A stretch of DNA of 64,000 nt from Lentzea cavernae. Lineage in GTDB: Bacteria; Actinomycetota; Actinomycetes; Mycobacteriales; Pseudonocardiaceae. How positions within the stretch are numbered: the first letter of the stretch is position 1; each line of letters opens with the position of its first letter. The notes beneath the pieces were generated by a model that searched no databases, had not been told where the DNA came from, and was given only the letters and a program-made list of their open reading frames with translations. The stretch lies in assembly GCF_014653695.1 (NCBI RefSeq), contig NZ_BNAR01000012.1:1-64000 (forward strand). Reading direction: 5' to 3'. Below, one piece after another: positions 62,401-64,000 of this stretch. Both the position numbers and the translations under genes were made by a program.

Positions 62401-63333
62401 GTGGGCCTGAAGGAGGGCACCAGGGCATCCCGGCTGGTGAAGACCGCTGGGCTAGTGGGCCTGGTCGGTATCGGGGCCACCGGTTGCTCCACGGACGAGG
62501 TGCTGCGCTTCGGATGGCCGCAGGCCGTCACGCCGCAGGCCGAGAAGATGCGCGAGCTCTGGACGTGGTCCGTGGTCGCCGCACTCGTCGTCGGCGTCAT
62601 CGTGTGGGGCCTGATCCTGTGGTCGGTGGTGTTCCACCGCAAGAAGTCGGAGGAGCTGCCGCGTCAGACGGCGTACAACCTCCCGCTGGAGATCGTGCTC
62701 ATCGTCGTGCCGACGGTGATCGTGGCGGTGTTGTTCTACTTCACCGCCATCACGCAGAACTACGTCACGGACAAGTCGGGCAAGCCCGACGTGAACGTCG
62801 ACGTGATCGCGTTCCAGTGGAACTGGGAGTTCCAGTACCCGGACCACAAGACCGAAGAGGGCAACGTCGTCAGCACGGTCGGCACCTCGGGCGAGGTCCC
62901 GATCATGGTGCTGCCGGCCGGCAAGCGCATCCAGTTCACGCTGCGCTCGACCGACGTCATCCACTCGTTCTTCGTGCCGGAGTTCCACTTCAAGCGGGAC
63001 GTGTTCCCGATGCCGGAGAAGAACAACCAGGACAACGTCTTCCAGATCGACCAGATCGACCGTCCCGGTGCGTTCGTCGGCCGTTGCGCCGAGCTCTGCG
63101 GCTCGTACCACGCGGTGATGAACTTCGAGGTCCGCGCACTGCAGGAAGCCGACTTCGAGAAGTACATCGAGCTGCGCAAGCAGGTCAACGAGAAGACGGG
63201 CAAGCCGTACACCACGGCCGAGGCCCTCTCCCAGGTGAACTGTGACGAGTGGTGCTCACCGCTGGCCACGACGACGACCCCGTTCAACACCGACCGGACG
63301 GCCCGTGAGGCCTCCGGCGCGGGCCAGAAGTAG
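62401..63333 (+). CDS. ctaC: Cytochrome c oxidase subunit II
   Basis: A 310-aa CoxII. A lipoprotein-type signal ends GIGATGC (lipobox Cys about residue 29), two helices follow (TWSVVAALVVGVIVWGLILWSVV and EIVLIVVPTVIVAVLFYFTAI), and the CuA domain has VIHSFFVPEFHFK and GRCAELCGSYHAVM (C-x3-C and ligands). It takes electrons from the cytochrome bcc complex to the aa3 oxidase. The GTG start follows GGAGG. Confidence 0.95.
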   Translation: MGLKEGTRASRLVKTAGLVGLVGIGATGCSTDEVLRFGWPQAVTPQAEKMRELWTWSVVAALVVGVIVWGLILWSVVFHRKKSEELPRQTAYNLPLEIVLIVVPTVIVAVLFYFTAITQNYVTDKSGKPDVNVDVIAFQWNWEFQYPDHKTEEGNVVSTVGTSGEVPIMVLPAGKRIQFTLRSTDVIHSFFVPEFHFKRDVFPMPEKNNQDNVFQIDQIDRPGAFVGRCAELCGSYHAVMNFEVRALQEADFEKYIELRKQVNEKTGKPYTTAEALSQVNCDEWCSPLATTTTPFNTDRTAREASGAGQK

Positions 63334-63345
63334 GGACATTCCGCG

Positions 63346-63762
63346 ATGAAGATCGAAGCTCGCGTATTCGACCTGGTGATGGCCTTCTCGTTCCTGATGG
63401 CCGTCGTCTACGGCTACTGGACGCACCTGGCGACCGGCCACGTCGAGCCCACCGGCACGGTGGCGCTCGCGCTGACCGGCGGCCTGGCGCTCATCACCGG
63501 CACCTACTTCCGGTTCGTCGCCCGCCGCATCGAGGTGCGGCCGGAGGACAACCCCGACGCCGAGGTGTCCGACGGCGCCGGTGAGCTGGGCTTCTTCAGC
63601 CCCGGCTCGTACTGGCCGGTCGGTCTCGCCGCCGCTGCGGCGACGACGGGTGTCGCGGTGGCGTTCTGGCACGTGTGGCTGCTCGTGATCGCCATCGTCA
63701 TGGTGCTGATCATGGTCGGCGGCCTGGTGTTCGAGTACCACACCGGCCCGAACCACGACTGA
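63346..63762 (+). CDS. ctaF: Cytochrome c oxidase subunit IV (actinobacterial)
   Basis: A 138-aa protein with four helices (for example FDLVMAFSFLMAVVYGYWTHL and GTVALALTGGLALITGTYFRFV). ARRIEVRPEDNPDAEVSDGAGELGFFSPGSYWP is the typical loop of the actinobacterial subunit IV (Rv2199c). It stabilises the aa3 oxidase. It is 12 bp after ctaC. Confidence 0.94.
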   Translation: MKIEARVFDLVMAFSFLMAVVYGYWTHLATGHVEPTGTVALALTGGLALITGTYFRFVARRIEVRPEDNPDAEVSDGAGELGFFSPGSYWPVGLAAAAATTGVAVAFWHVWLLVIAIVMVLIMVGGLVFEYHTGPNHD

Positions 63763-63777
63763 TCTCCCCGCAGTTCC

Positions 63778-63814
63778 GGCCGAGGCCCTCTCCCGCGCGG
63801 AGGGGGCCTCGGCC
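63778..63814 (+). terminator. Terminator after ctaF
   Basis: A 10-bp stem GGCCGAGGCC with its complement and an inner GC-rich stem, followed by GTTGCT. Confidence 0.75.
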
Positions 63815-63846
63815 GTTGCTGTGACACTTCGCACAGCGTGCACGAA

Positions 63847-63881
63847 AAGGCCCTTCCCGCCGCAGTGGCGAGAAGGGCCTT
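63847..63881 (-). terminator. Terminator of the minus-strand gene at the window end
   Basis: A 15-bp arm pair (AAGGCCCTTCCCGCC, one mismatch) with a 5-nt loop, just downstream of the following minus-strand stop. Confidence 0.75.
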
Positions 63882-63897
63882 CGCAGTTCTCGGGGAG

Positions 63898-64000
63898 TTA
63901 CGCCGCCGCGGGGACCGGGGCCTTCTGGTACGCGTCGACGTACTCCTGGCCGCTCAGGTCCAGGATGCGGTAGATGATCTCGTCGGTGACGCTGCGCAGC
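63898..64000 (-). CDS. C-terminal end of a probable lysophospholipid (PlsC-type) acyltransferase, partial
   Basis: The last 33 codons of a minus-strand gene, ending LDLSGQEYVDAYQKAP plus an Ala/Pro tail and TAA. The segment S-V-T-D-E-I-I-Y-R-I-L resembles the C-terminus of actinobacterial 1-acylglycerol-3-phosphate acyltransferases. The rest lies outside the window, so the call is tentative. Confidence 0.5.
   Translation of the reverse strand, partial: LRSVTDEIIYRILDLSGQEYVDAYQKAPVPAAA

Overview
The window comes from a high-GC actinomycete (about 70% G+C by eye, strong third-position G/C, many GTG and some TTG starts, Shine-Dalgarno sites of the GGAGG type). The right half, about 38.6-64 kb, keeps the gene order known from Mycobacterium tuberculosis Rv2217-Rv2199c: lipB, a TIGR01777 epimerase, sucB/dlaT, pepA, ilvE, cobS-cobT, a DUF3043 protein, glycerate kinase, an ErpA/HesB protein, adoK, asnB, ctaC, ctaF. 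With the content of the left half, this suggests a Pseudonocardiales-type organism (Lentzea/Saccharothrix/Amycolatopsis group). The genus cannot be fixed from the sequence alone.

The left half, about 0-36 kb and possibly to 38 kb, is a biosynthetic gene cluster for a glycosylated, reduced aromatic (type II) polyketide. From left to right it holds: a pseudo-alpha/beta-hydrolase and an MFS exporter (0-2.9 kb); two 2,6-dideoxysugar genes, a beta-propeller/VOC fusion and a membrane O-acyltransferase (3.0-8.2 kb); a nitroreductase, a second MFS pump, a glycosyltransferase, an epoxide hydrolase and an AlkZ-like DNA glycosylase (8.2-14 kb); a medium-chain reductase, two divergent P450s, a [2Fe-2S] ferredoxin, an ActIII-type ketoreductase and a ferredoxin reductase (14-20 kb); a KASIII with Ser in place of the catalytic Cys and a WrbA-like flavoprotein (20-21.8 kb); a NarL-type regulator facing a double histidine kinase (21.9-24.8 kb); a small azole-RiPP (TOMM) module on the minus strand (24.9-28.0 kb); a SARP activator (28.2-29.0 kb); and the PKS operon ACP, didomain aromatase/cyclase, a 61-aa protein, a degenerate citramalate-synthase-like protein, KS, CLF and AT (29.2-34.8 kb). 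A PF04199 cyclase, an ABM monooxygenase and an alpha-methylacyl-CoA racemase homologue follow (35-37.2 kb).

Reading the genes together: KS/CLF/ACP/AT with the KASIII build a polyketide, probably from a non-acetate starter; the ketoreductase and the ARO/CYC and PF04199 cyclases fold it; P450s, reductases and the epoxide hydrolase tailor it; a 2-deoxysugar is added and perhaps acylated. Two pumps and an AlkZ-type glycosylase suggest the product damages DNA. NDP-glucose synthase and 4,6-dehydratase genes are absent, so the cluster probably continues left of the window or borrows these enzymes. Repeats typical of SARP operators lie in front of the P450s and the regulator/flavoprotein pair.

The most unusual feature is the TOMM module inside the type II PKS cluster: a 62-aa precursor candidate, a complete fused cyclodehydratase (RRE, ThiF-like, YcaO) and a protein resembling only the N-terminal part of a SagB-type dehydrogenase. 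It is divergent from the SARP gene and shares its intergenic region. Other points of note are several enzymes with replaced catalytic residues, a 150-bp MITE-like element whose CTAG target duplication supplies the stop codons of both flanking genes, and a dispersed AT-rich palindrome in the core half. No tRNA, rRNA or CRISPR array was seen, and no gene-free stretch exceeds 300 bp.
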